This document shows positions 1 through 6,247 of a stretch of DNA of 8,207 nt, one piece after another (position 1 is the first letter of the stretch; every line of letters begins with the position of its first letter). The notes beneath the pieces were generated by a model, which saw only the letters and a list, made by a program, of their open reading frames with translations, was not told the origin of the DNA and searched no databases. The stretch spans positions 1 through 8,207 of the forward strand of contig VAWV01000035.1 of assembly GCA_005883295.1 (NCBI GenBank). The letters are read 5' to 3'. Made by a program: the position numbers and the translations under genes. The DNA comes from Actinomycetota bacterium. Lineage in GTDB: Bacteria; Actinomycetota; Thermoleophilia; Solirubrobacterales; Thermoleophilaceae.

Positions 1-1
1 C

Positions 2-1290
2 AACCACCTGGCCGACATCGCGTGCCCTTCGGCCAGCCAGTGCACGGCGGTCGATCACGCCGGGCAAGAGGTGACGTTCGACCCCGCGTCGCCCGGCAGC
101 CCGACCCCGGCTGCGGTCGATGCCGGCAAAGCGCTGATCGCCGTAGACTGCCCGTCGACGAGCCAGTGCACCGCGGTCGACAGCGCCCGACAGGAGGTGA
201 CCTTCAATCCCATCTCCCCGGGCAGTCCGAGCGCGGTCGCGATTGACAGCACCGGCGGCCTGAGCGCGAACAACCTGGCCGACATCGCATGCCCATCAGC
301 CACGCAGTGCACCGCGGTGGACGACGGCGGTCGGGAGGTCACCTTCAACCCCGCGGCACCGGGCAGCCCGACTCCGTCCGCCGTCAACGGCCCTTACTCG
401 CTCGCCGGCGTGGCGTGCCCGTCGGCGGGCCAATGCACGGCCGTCGGCGGGTTCGGCCGGGAGGTGACGTTCGATCCCGCCGCGGCGGGCAGTCCGACCC
501 CATCCACGGTCGACGGAAGCCACACCCTGGTCGGCGTGGCGTGCCCGTCGGCGACCCAGTGCACGGCGGTCAGCCAGAACGGCGGTCAGGAGGTCACGTT
601 CAACCCCACGGCCCCGGGCAGCCCCACCCCGGTCACCGTGGACAGCTTCGATGGCCTCAATGACGTCTCGTGTCCTTCGACGAGTCAGTGCACGGCGGTC
701 GACGGCACCGGGCGCGAGGTGACCTTCAACCCGAAGTCACCGGGGAACCCCACCCCCGTCGCGATCGACACCTACCCATCGTGGCACGTCCTAGCGAGCG
801 TGGAAGCCCGACCCCGACGGCAGTCGACCCTGGCGGTTACCTGGTCGGCGTGGCGTGCCCGACGACCAGCCAGTGCACCACGGTCGACCGGTCGGGGCTC
901 GAGGTCACGTTTGACCCGACGGCCCCGGGCAGCCCGACTCCTGCTCCTGTGGACAACACCGGGAACGTGACCGGTCTGGCGTGCCCGACGACCCGCCAAT
1001 GCACGGTCGTGGACAACCTCGGCAACGTTGCGACCTTCAATCCAGGAGCGCCCGGCAGCCCGGCCCCGGTCGCGGTCGACGGCGGGCACGTCCTCTATCG
1101 AGGCGCTTGCCCGACGACCAACCAATGCACGTCGGGAGACGACTCCGGGCGGGAGGTGACCTTCAACCCCAGGGCCCCGGGCGGCGCGAGCCCCGAGACG
1201 ATCACGGGCGCGAACTTCCTGCTCGCGATCGGATGTAGCTCGGCGACGCGCTGTGTGGCAGTCGATGCCGCCGGCAAGGGATTCGACGGA
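2..1290 (+). repeat. Tandem coding repeat, about 126 nt (42 aa) per unit
   Basis: Units begin at the GSPTP-type motif: 95, 221, 362, 488, 617, 743 (truncated), 802, 928, 1054 and 1180 (divergent, final). A partial unit enters from the left edge. Unit lengths are 126, 141, 126, 129, 126, 59 (cut), 126, 126, 126 nt. The second unit is longer by five residues before its CPSATQC motif, and this longer form closely matches the partial unit at the window edge (NHLADIACPS versus NNLADIACPS). That suggests a higher-order duplication of units. Units from 802 on use CPTTxQC where earlier ones use CPSxxQC, so the array has two sub-families meeting at the frame break. Confidence 0.9.
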
Positions 1291-1638
1291 CGTCGCGCCG
1301 ACCGCTCTCGGCCCACGATCAAGATCACCACCCCGGTGCGCGGAGCACGCTACACACGCGGCGAGAAGGTGGAAGCCGACTACTCCTGCTTCGACCCAGA
1401 CGGCGCGTTAGACGTGGCGTCCTGCCGAGGTCCCGTTCCAAATGGTGACTCGATCGATACGGCCACCGTCGGCCGCCACACCTTCACGGTGCACGCCTCG
1501 GATTGGTCCGGCAACCGCCGTACCAGGACTGTGCATTACACGGTCGAGAGGAAGCACCACAGGAAGCGCAGGCGCCGGAGTCACCCGGGCCTCTGGCACG
1601 CACCGCCGGGATGGAGTGCCGGCCGGACGTCGCGTTAA
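2..1638 (+). pseudogene. Exported Cys-repeat (propeller-like) protein with C-terminal Ig-like domain; 5' end outside window, frame broken at 800-802
   Basis: The sequence reads in frame 2 from the window edge to about 801, then continues in frame 1 from 802 to a TAA at 1636-1638. Both parts carry the same repeat, roughly GSPTPxxVDxxxxLxxVACPSxxQCTAVDxxGxEVTFNPxxP, so they are one gene. Each unit has a CPxxxQC cysteine pair, which suits a disulfide-stabilised beta blade outside the cytoplasm; resemblance to sialidase/YCF48-type propellers is inference. After the last unit, 1312-1548 encodes an Ig-like domain (PTIKITTPVRG to HTFTVHASDWSGN), and the chain ends in a very basic tail (KHHRKRRRR) whose role is unclear. 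No catalytic residues are recognisable; a surface-exposed or secreted binding role is a guess. The start and any signal peptide lie upstream of the window. The frame break could be a real inactivating deletion or a sequencing/assembly error in repeats. Confidence 0.75.
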
Positions 1639-1697
1639 GAATTTGTTCTGACGCGTGCTCCGATGTCGACTTCCGTGTGGCACGTAGACACTGCTCG

Positions 1698-1719
1698 GAC
1701 AAGGGCGCGACAAGGGCGC
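1698..1719. repeat. Perfect 11-bp tandem duplication
   Basis: GACAAGGGCGC occurs twice back to back (1698-1708 and 1709-1719), between the repeat-protein stop and the terminator beyond the tRNA 3' end. Only two copies are present. It lies outside any supported gene. A replication-slippage product is the simplest reading; a binding site cannot be excluded. Confidence 0.7.
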
Positions 1720-1745
1720 AGTCGCTCGTACATTTGGGCCCCGCT

Positions 1746-1775
1746 AAAGAAAACCCCGCGCGTGCGGGGCTTTCT
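1746..1775 (-). terminator. Rho-independent terminator downstream of tRNA-Arg
   Basis: On the minus strand a GC-rich hairpin (GCCCCGC arm at 1764-1770, GCGGGG arm at 1754-1759, loop 1760-1763) is followed by TTTTCTTT (complement of 1746-1753). It begins a few bases past the tRNA 3' end, so it probably ends that transcript. On the plus strand the same hairpin is followed only by a short CTTTCTC, so some termination of the repeat-protein transcript is possible but weaker. Confidence 0.8.
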
Positions 1776-1778
1776 CAG

Positions 1779-1852
<74 letters not shown>

Positions 1853-1905
1853 CCCGGGGCGTAGGGTAGCCGCCCCAACCGGCTCCAGCGACCCGGGTTC
1901 CGGTT

Positions 1906-1918
1906 TACGATCAGGCCG
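1906..1918 (+). promoter_or_regulatory. Candidate -10 element giving a leaderless PI-PLC-like mRNA
   Basis: TACGAT at 1906-1911 matches the TANNNT form of actinobacterial -10 elements and stands six bases before the GTG at 1918. Transcription would therefore start at or next to the start codon. No convincing Shine-Dalgarno sequence precedes the GTG, which fits a leaderless mRNA. No good -35 box is visible at the expected distance, so the call is tentative. Confidence 0.4.
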
Positions 1919-3342
1919 TGGGGGTGGGTCGCATCACCGTGCTCGCCGCGGTGCTCGCGGCCTCGGCGGGGCTCGCCGTGTCCGCCCACGCCACGCCGCT
2001 CGACGACGCCTGCAACGGGCTGAGTCCGTCCGCGGCGGTCTGCATCGGTGCCGACAAGCTGGCGGAGCGGGCCGCCGCCGAATGCCGGCGCATCGGGCAG
2101 CCGGCCAGCAGGTGTCAGCTCCCGCTGGGTCACCAGGTGGGCGACGGCATCGTGGACGCGTACCGGAAGACGTGGGTCCACCGCACCGCGCAGTTCCAGT
2201 ACGGGCTCGGCAACGGCGTGCCGCTCCGCGGCACGAACTGGCTCGGCACCCACAACTCGTTCAACAGCGTGAGTTACCCGCCCACGCTGTCGCAGACCGA
2301 TTCGAACCAGCAGCTCACGCTGCCGCAGCAGCTCGACATCGACGTGCGCTCGCTCGAGCTCGACGTGCACTGGATCCACAGCGTGAACGCGAACCTCCAG
2401 AACGCCGTGGTCGTCTGCCACGCGCGCGGCCCGGACGAGCAGAACTTGGGCTGCACCAACGAGCGCCTGCTCAAGCAGGTGCTGCCCGAGCTCGCGAACT
2501 GGCTGAACGCGGCGGGCAACCGCAGGCAGGTCCTGCTCCTCTACCTCGAGGACGAGCTCGGTGACCCGGCCGGGTACGCGCAGACCGTCCAGGTGCTGGA
2601 CAGCGTCCTCAAGCGACCCGACGGCAGCTCGCTGATCTATCGCCCGCGGGGGTCGCAGATCACGGCCAAGGGCTGCGCCGACCTTCCCCTCGCGATCTCG
2701 CGCGACGACATCCGCCGAGCCGGAGCGCAGGTCGTGATCGTCGGCAACTGCCGCAGCGGATGGGCGTCGGACGTCTTCAGCTGGGACGACGTCCACGTGG
2801 AGAGCGGATCGACGCCGGGCTACCGCCCCTATCCGGCCTGCGACACGACCTACTCCCGCCCGGTCTACGACACCGAGCTTGTCCGCTACTACGAGGACAG
2901 CACCTGGCTCTCTTCCGCGGTGAACCCCACCGGCTCGCCCGACCAGCACGCCGCCGAGAGCCTCACTCCCTCGAAGGTCTCGATGATGACGGCGTGCGGC
3001 GTGAACCTGTTCGGGTTCGATCAGATCCTGCCCGACGACGGCCGCATCGCCGCCACGATCTGGAGCTGGGCGCAGGACAAGCCGAGTCGCGCCGACGGCC
3101 GCTGCGCAGTCCAGCGACCGGACAGCCGCTGGGTCACGCGACCGTGCAGCGTCAGCCACCGGGCCGCCTGCTCCACCGCGGCCGGCTGGCGGATCACCCA
3201 GCGCGCCGTTCCGTACGCGGATGCACGCCGCGCGTGCCAGGCTCTCGGCGCTGCCTTCTCGCTGCCGCGGACGGGGTACGACAACCGTCGCCTCCGCGCC
3301 GTAGCGAGCGGCGAGGTCTGGCTCGCCTACCGGCTGCCGTAG
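1918..3342 (+). CDS. Exported PI-PLC X-domain-like phosphodiesterase with C-type-lectin-like tail
   Basis: The 474-residue product starts with a signal peptide (about residues 1-25, hydrophobic AAVLAASAGLA, likely cleavage after AHA). Residues about 105-385 resemble the TIM-barrel PI-PLC/GDPD superfamily. The first catalytic-type His lies in NWLGTHNSF (His112), acidic residues in LELDVH (Glu147, Asp149), the second His in VVCHA (His168), and IWSWAQDKP near 381-389 is typical of the family's secreted bacterial members. Such enzymes cleave phosphodiester bonds of phosphoinositide-like lipids; the substrate here is unknown. Residues about 398-474 (paired Cys, ARRACQALGAAFSLP, final VWLAYRLP) look like a C-type-lectin-like domain, possibly a binding module, though this is less sure. 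Many Cys suggest disulfides after export. The start is GTG with no Shine-Dalgarno. The gene is monocistronic and its end overlaps the convergent cyclase gene by 16 bp. Confidence 0.85.
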   Translation: MGVGRITVLAAVLAASAGLAVSAHATPLDDACNGLSPSAAVCIGADKLAERAAAECRRIGQPASRCQLPLGHQVGDGIVDAYRKTWVHRTAQFQYGLGNGVPLRGTNWLGTHNSFNSVSYPPTLSQTDSNQQLTLPQQLDIDVRSLELDVHWIHSVNANLQNAVVVCHARGPDEQNLGCTNERLLKQVLPELANWLNAAGNRRQVLLLYLEDELGDPAGYAQTVQVLDSVLKRPDGSSLIYRPRGSQITAKGCADLPLAISRDDIRRAGAQVVIVGNCRSGWASDVFSWDDVHVESGSTPGYRPYPACDTTYSRPVYDTELVRYYEDSTWLSSAVNPTGSPDQHAAESLTPSKVSMMTACGVNLFGFDQILPDDGRIAATIWSWAQDKPSRADGRCAVQRPDSRWVTRPCSVSHRAACSTAAGWRITQRAVPYADARRACQALGAAFSLPRTGYDNRRLRAVASGEVWLAYRLP

Positions 3343-4130
3343 TCGAGCACGCGCGCCGGCTCGGTCTCGCTCTTGCCCTTGAGCTCGAGGGTCGCCGGGG
3401 CCGCGCCGGCGGGGGCCTCGCCGAGCCGGACGAACAGCCGCTCCGACATCACGACCTGACCGGCTTCAGCCGACGACTGCAGGCGCGCTGCGGTGTTCAC
3501 TACGTCGCCCAGCGCCGTGAAGTCCTTCACCTCGCCCGAGCCGACATTGCCCACATACGCGCGACCCACGTCAAGCCCGACCCCAAGCCGAAGCCACGGT
3601 TCGCCGTCGGCGCCGTAGCCGACAGCGGTGAGGAGGTCGCGGGCATCGTCCACCATCTTCCCCTCCCATCGCTCACCCAGCAGCATCGGGAAATACAGGG
3701 CCATCACCTCGTCGCCGACGAGCTTGTCGACGATCGCGGACCGAGTCAGGATCTCGGTGGCACAGCCGTAGAAGCGGTTCAGAACCTGCGCCACGTCGTC
3801 AGGAGCCATCTTCTCGGCGAGCGACGTGAAGCCGCGAACGTCGGCGAAGAGCACACCGGTCTCCATCTCCACGCCGCCCATAGGTGCTTTCTCGAAGCAG
3901 GTGTTGCAGAGGTTGGGGTTCTTTCGCGAGGGGCCGAAGCCCACGCGCCGCATCAGACGGCCGCCGACTCCGCCGAACGGCGCGTTACATAGCCGGCAAC
4001 GCGGATCCGTGGGTAGGCGTCGCATCAGCCGTGCGAAGTTGCGCGGCAGGTGGCTGTTCATGAGCTCGAAGAAGGCGACGTCTTCCTGCTCGCCGCGCAT
4101 CTCTGGGAGCTCCTTCACGGAGCGGCGCAT
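3327..4130 (-). CDS. Class III adenylate/guanylate cyclase with N-terminal CxxC pairs
   Basis: The product has 267 residues from the ATG at 4130, or 257 from an in-frame ATG at 4100 with a much better ribosome binding site. Residues about 91-216 are a class III cyclase catalytic domain: metal-binding Asp97 in VLFADVRGFTSL, and Lys136/Asp140 in DKLVGDEV, where Asp140 is the second metal ligand. DFTALGDVVNTAARL carries the purine-site Asp208 and the transition-state Asn212 and Arg216. All key residues are present, so activity is plausible; Lys plus Asp favours ATP over GTP (family knowledge). Upstream are CRLC (45-48) and CNTC (75-78), a possible metal or redox site not usual for this domain. 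No membrane segment is seen, so it is probably cytosolic. It follows the DJ-1 gene by 17 nt and is the last gene of the minus-strand run. Confidence 0.9.
   Translation of the reverse strand: MRRSVKELPEMRGEQEDVAFFELMNSHLPRNFARLMRRLPTDPRCRLCNAPFGGVGGRLMRRVGFGPSRKNPNLCNTCFEKAPMGGVEMETGVLFADVRGFTSLAEKMAPDDVAQVLNRFYGCATEILTRSAIVDKLVGDEVMALYFPMLLGERWEGKMVDDARDLLTAVGYGADGEPWLRLGVGLDVGRAYVGNVGSGEVKDFTALGDVVNTAARLQSSAEAGQVVMSERLFVRLGEAPAGAAPATLELKGKSETEPARVLDYGSR
4110..4115 (-). promoter_or_regulatory. Strong RBS that favours the internal cyclase start at 4100
   Basis: AAGGAG on the minus strand lies nine bases before the ATG at 4098-4100, the eleventh codon of the longer reading. The ATG at 4128-4130 has only a weak AGG upstream. 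The shorter protein, starting MRGEQEDVAFF, is therefore at least as likely as the longer one. Confidence 0.55.
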
Positions 4131-4147
4131 GGACGGAACCTACGACA

Positions 4148-4786
4148 TCAGCGCACGGCCTCGGCGCGAGCGGCCTCGCGAACGGCCTCCACGAGCTCCG
4201 GCGGCGCCTTGGCCGGGGAGCCCGTGTCGAACGGTGGCTCGGGGTCGTACTCGATCCCGAGCTGGATCGCCTTCGCCACGTCCTCGCCGGCGATCCGCGC
4301 GGCCAGGGTCAGCGCCATGTCGATCCCCGAGGAGACGCCCGCGGCAGTGACCACCTTCCCCTGCTCCACCACGCGCCGGTTGGTGGGCTGGGCCCCGAAC
4401 CCGCGCAGCGTGTCGAGCTCGAGCCAGTGCGTCGTGGCCTCGAGGCCCTCAAGGATGCCGGCGGCGCCGAGCAGCAGCGATCCGGTGCACACCGATGTGG
4501 TCCACTGGGACGTCTCGTGTGCGCGGCGCAGCCACCCGAGCACGCCCTCATCCTTCAGCAGAGCCCGGGTCCCGAAGCCGCCTGGGACGACGATCACCTC
4601 AGGGCGCGGGAGGTCGTCGAGCGAGTGCTCGGCGACCATCACGAGCGACCCGGTCTCGGTCCGCTTCGGCCCGGGCTCCTCGGCCACGAAGCGGACGGTC
4701 GCCCCCGGCAGGCGCGAAAGCACCTCGTATGGACCGACGGCGTCGAGGGCCGTGAAGCGGTCGAAGAGGAGGATGGCGATGTCCAC
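4148..4786 (-). CDS. DJ-1/PfpI family protein, isonitrile hydratase-like
   Basis: The 212-residue product starts at a GTG and matches the DJ-1/PfpI alpha/beta fold along its full length (MDIAILLFDRFTALDAVGPY, then VIVVPGGFG). The nucleophile elbow is SVCTGS with Cys100 and Thr101, followed by ATTHW (His120). Asp15 in TALDAVGPYE, together with the Cys-Thr pair, corresponds to the Asp/Cys/Thr set of Pseudomonas isonitrile hydratase, which hydrates isonitriles to N-substituted formamides. The C-terminal YDPEPPFDTGSP is also typical of that subgroup. The real substrate is not shown by sequence, as many relatives are uncharacterised. The start lies 6 nt after the stop of the small acidic gene with no clear Shine-Dalgarno, which suggests translational coupling. 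It is likely cytosolic. Confidence 0.88.
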   Translation of the reverse strand: MDIAILLFDRFTALDAVGPYEVLSRLPGATVRFVAEEPGPKRTETGSLVMVAEHSLDDLPRPEVIVVPGGFGTRALLKDEGVLGWLRRAHETSQWTTSVCTGSLLLGAAGILEGLEATTHWLELDTLRGFGAQPTNRRVVEQGKVVTAAGVSSGIDMALTLAARIAGEDVAKAIQLGIEYDPEPPFDTGSPAKAPPELVEAVREAARAEAVR

Positions 4787-4792
4787 GCGGGC

Positions 4793-5092
4793 TCAGCGAT
4801 CCGGCGCGATGTCGGTGCCTTCGCCGGGGTCGTCCGGCCCCGCGTCGGGGTCGTGCCTCACCTCGGTCGGGTCGACCTCGTCCGGCTCGCCATACTCCGC
4901 CGTTGAGAGGTCGCTCTCCTTCTCCGGCTCGAAGGCGTCGACCTCCGGATCCCAGCGGTTCTCCCCGTGCTCAGCCTGCTCGATTAGCTCGGCCTCGGCC
5001 TGCTCGAAGCCCTCGGCCTCGCCCTCGCCGGACTCTTCAAGGGGCCGCCGCTCCTCGGCTCGTCTGGCTTCCAGGTCTTCTCGGTCTTCCAT
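4793..5092 (-). CDS. Small highly acidic conserved hypothetical protein
   Basis: The product has 99 residues starting MEDREDLEARR. It is dominated by Glu and Asp, with no hydrophobic segment and a single Trp. The parts GEGEAEGFEQAEAELIEQA and ESDLSTAEYGEPDEVD resemble a short acidic protein recurrent in actinobacterial genomes (recalled from memory, no search made). The first half could form a helix; the second, rich in Pro, Gly and Asp, is probably disordered. The frame stays open upstream to 5209, but that part is Arg/Ser-rich and overlaps the preceding gene, so the ATG at 5092 is chosen. A weak GAGAG stands just upstream. It sits 25 nt after the SnoaL-like gene and 6 nt before the DJ-1 gene. 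No function can be assigned. Confidence 0.75.
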   Translation of the reverse strand: MEDREDLEARRAEERRPLEESGEGEAEGFEQAEAELIEQAEHGENRWDPEVDAFEPEKESDLSTAEYGEPDEVDPTEVRHDPDAGPDDPGEGTDIAPDR

Positions 5093-5117
5093 GTCGCTCT
5101 CTTTCGACGATACCCGG

Positions 5118-5459
5118 TCAGTCGACGTCCCAGCCAAAGTAGACCTCGGCGCGCGCGATCTTGTCGCCCCTGAACGTGAGGACCTCGGTGTTGCGAAACC
5201 GGCTGCCATCCATCCTCGTGGTCTCGTAGGTCACGATCACCTCGTCGCCGGTCTCGACGACTCGCTTGAACTCGAAGGCTTCGATCAGCTCGGCGTTCGG
5301 CCAGCAGCGCTCGAAGTAAGCGGTCCGATCGATGCCCACATCCGCAGGGCTGTAGAAGGTGAAGTCGTCGTCCAGCAGCTCCTCGAGCACGCTGCGATCG
5401 CCGGACTCGTACGCGCCGTACGCCTGGCGGGCGAGCTTCTTGCGGTCATGCGCGGGCAA
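5118..5459 (-). CDS. NTF2-like / SnoaL-like domain protein
   Basis: The 113-residue product fits a single NTF2-like alpha+beta cone: N-terminal helices (RKKLARQAYGAYESGD, LEELLDDDFTFYSP), then strands FEFKRVVETGDEVIVTYETT, RFRNTEVLTFRGDKIARAEVYFG. The length is normal for the SnoaL/limonene-epoxide-hydrolase-like group, whose members are either small enzymes or ligand-binding proteins. No catalytic set is certain. The start is TTG, decided by a perfect AGGAGG five bases upstream. It follows the methyltransferase stop by 39 nt, so co-transcription is likely. The substrate cannot be inferred. Confidence 0.85.
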   Translation of the reverse strand: MPAHDRKKLARQAYGAYESGDRSVLEELLDDDFTFYSPADVGIDRTAYFERCWPNAELIEAFEFKRVVETGDEVIVTYETTRMDGSRFRNTEVLTFRGDKIARAEVYFGWDVD

Positions 5460-5464
5460 GCAAC

Positions 5465-5470
5465 CCTCCT
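5465..5470 (-). promoter_or_regulatory. RBS fixing a TTG start
   Basis: AGGAGG on the minus strand, with a five-base spacer GTTGC before the TTG at 5457-5459. No in-frame ATG or GTG lies nearby, so this site decides the start of the NTF2-like gene. Confidence 0.8.
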
Positions 5471-5498
5471 AGTGCGGGCCGTGCGCTGTGAGGCGCGA

Positions 5499-6071
5499 TC
5501 AACGCTCGGGGATCAAGACCAGCCACGACCGCATCTCAACCGGTTCACGCCAAGTGGTCGCGACTCGCAGTCCTCGGTCCGCGCAGAACTCGTCGACGGC
5601 CCGCTTGACCCCGTAGAACGCTCCCTGATATTGGCCATCGAAGTAGTCGTGTCCCGCGAACAGGCCGCCGGGCCGCACGCGATCGATCCAGGCGGCGATG
5701 TCAGCCGCAACCGCCTCATAGTCGTGGCGAGCGTCGATGTAGACGAAGTCGAGGCTGCGCGGAGGGAGCTGCGCGGCGGCCGCAGTGCTTTCGCATCGCC
5801 AAACCTCGCTCCGCTCCCCGAAGGGGGCGAGCCGGTTGCACGCGTTTGCGTAATGTCGGTCATGCTCCGCCTGGTTCACCCGCGGCTGGGCGGGGTCCTC
5901 CTCGCACGCGACGCTCCAGGCGTCCACGGAGATCAGCAACCGGCCCCGCCAGCCGTGCAGGATGACTTCTGAAAACTCTCCGTCCTTGACGCCGACCTCG
6001 ACGCCGGTACCCAGGAGGCGACGTCTATTGAGGACCTCCGGAAGCTCAGCTCGGCTCGGGACGGCAAGCAG
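5499..6071 (-). CDS. Class I SAM-dependent methyltransferase (Methyltransf_24-like), start uncertain
   Basis: With the in-frame CTG at 6071 as residue 1, the SAM-binding motif is GVEVGVKDGEFSEV (about 23-36). RLLISVDAW follows as the second strand, then DFVYIDARHDYEAVAADIAAW (about 108-128) and RPGGLFAGHDYFDG (about 133-146). These are features of the Methyltransf_24 group, whose substrates are varied, often sugars or small metabolites. No ATG, GTG or TTG exists in this frame between the domain and a TTG at 6318-6320. That TTG lies inside the DUF899 gene, and reading from it would run through a tRNA-like sequence, so it is unlikely. The gene may use a near-cognate start, have lost its 5' end, or contain a one-base indel: a TTG at 6065-6067 in the neighbouring frame would give PSRAEL directly. 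The core domain is convincing; its expression is not. Confidence 0.7.
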   Translation of the reverse strand: MLAVPSRAELPEVLNRRRLLGTGVEVGVKDGEFSEVILHGWRGRLLISVDAWSVACEEDPAQPRVNQAEHDRHYANACNRLAPFGERSEVWRCESTAAAAQLPPRSLDFVYIDARHDYEAVAADIAAWIDRVRPGGLFAGHDYFDGQYQGAFYGVKRAVDEFCADRGLRVATTWREPVEMRSWLVLIPER

Positions 6072-6162
6072 GGAGCGCGAATAGGTGCGTCGGACGGCAA
6101 GCTTCGCGAAACGCCGTGGAACTGCAACCGGGCTGTGACGGAGATTGATAATGAAGCGGCCC

Positions 6163-6247
6163 GGGCGAGACGGTATTCGAACCCCGAAATCCGAGACCGG
6201 ACTGCAAGCCAGAGCGCCTCTACCGCGATCAGTCCGGATACTCGTCC
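6163..6247 (-). pseudogene. Degenerate tRNA-like sequence
   Basis: The minus strand has a recognisable tRNA layout: a D-loop-like GGTAGAGGC (near 6217-6225), an anticodon-like loop CTTGCAG (anticodon TGC if real, near 6202-6208), and a T-arm GGTTCGAATACC (6172-6183). CTCGCCC at 6163-6169 pairs 6 of 7 with GGACGAG at 6241-6247, as an acceptor stem would. However, the base after TTCGAAT is A instead of the invariant C, the D and anticodon stems pair badly, and the span of 85 nt has no class II variable arm. The 5' side overlaps the end and stop codon of the DUF899 gene. It is best read as a decayed or rearranged tRNA, not a working one. It could also be chance similarity. Confidence 0.45.
6197..6237. 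repeat. 8-bp inverted repeat around the tRNA-like D/anticodon region
   Basis: CCGGACTG at 6197-6204 is the exact reverse complement of CAGTCCGG at 6230-6237. The arms could pair and replace the cloverleaf with one long hairpin. The right arm includes the stop codon of the DUF899 gene. Confidence 0.6.

Noticed and set aside
2760..3992. A 410-codon plus-strand frame spanning the PI-PLC/cyclase junction
   Set aside because: It covers two genes with clear catalytic motifs in other frames, and its own translation is Arg-rich and featureless.
5093..5209. N-terminal extension of the acidic protein up to 5209
   Set aside because: The added 39 residues are Arg/Ser-rich unlike the rest, and overlap the coding end of the NTF2-like gene.
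4050..5972. A 640-codon open frame on the plus strand
   Set aside because: It lies antisense to at least four well-supported minus-strand genes; its Ser/Arg/Pro-rich translation shows no domain and is typical of GC-rich antisense frames.
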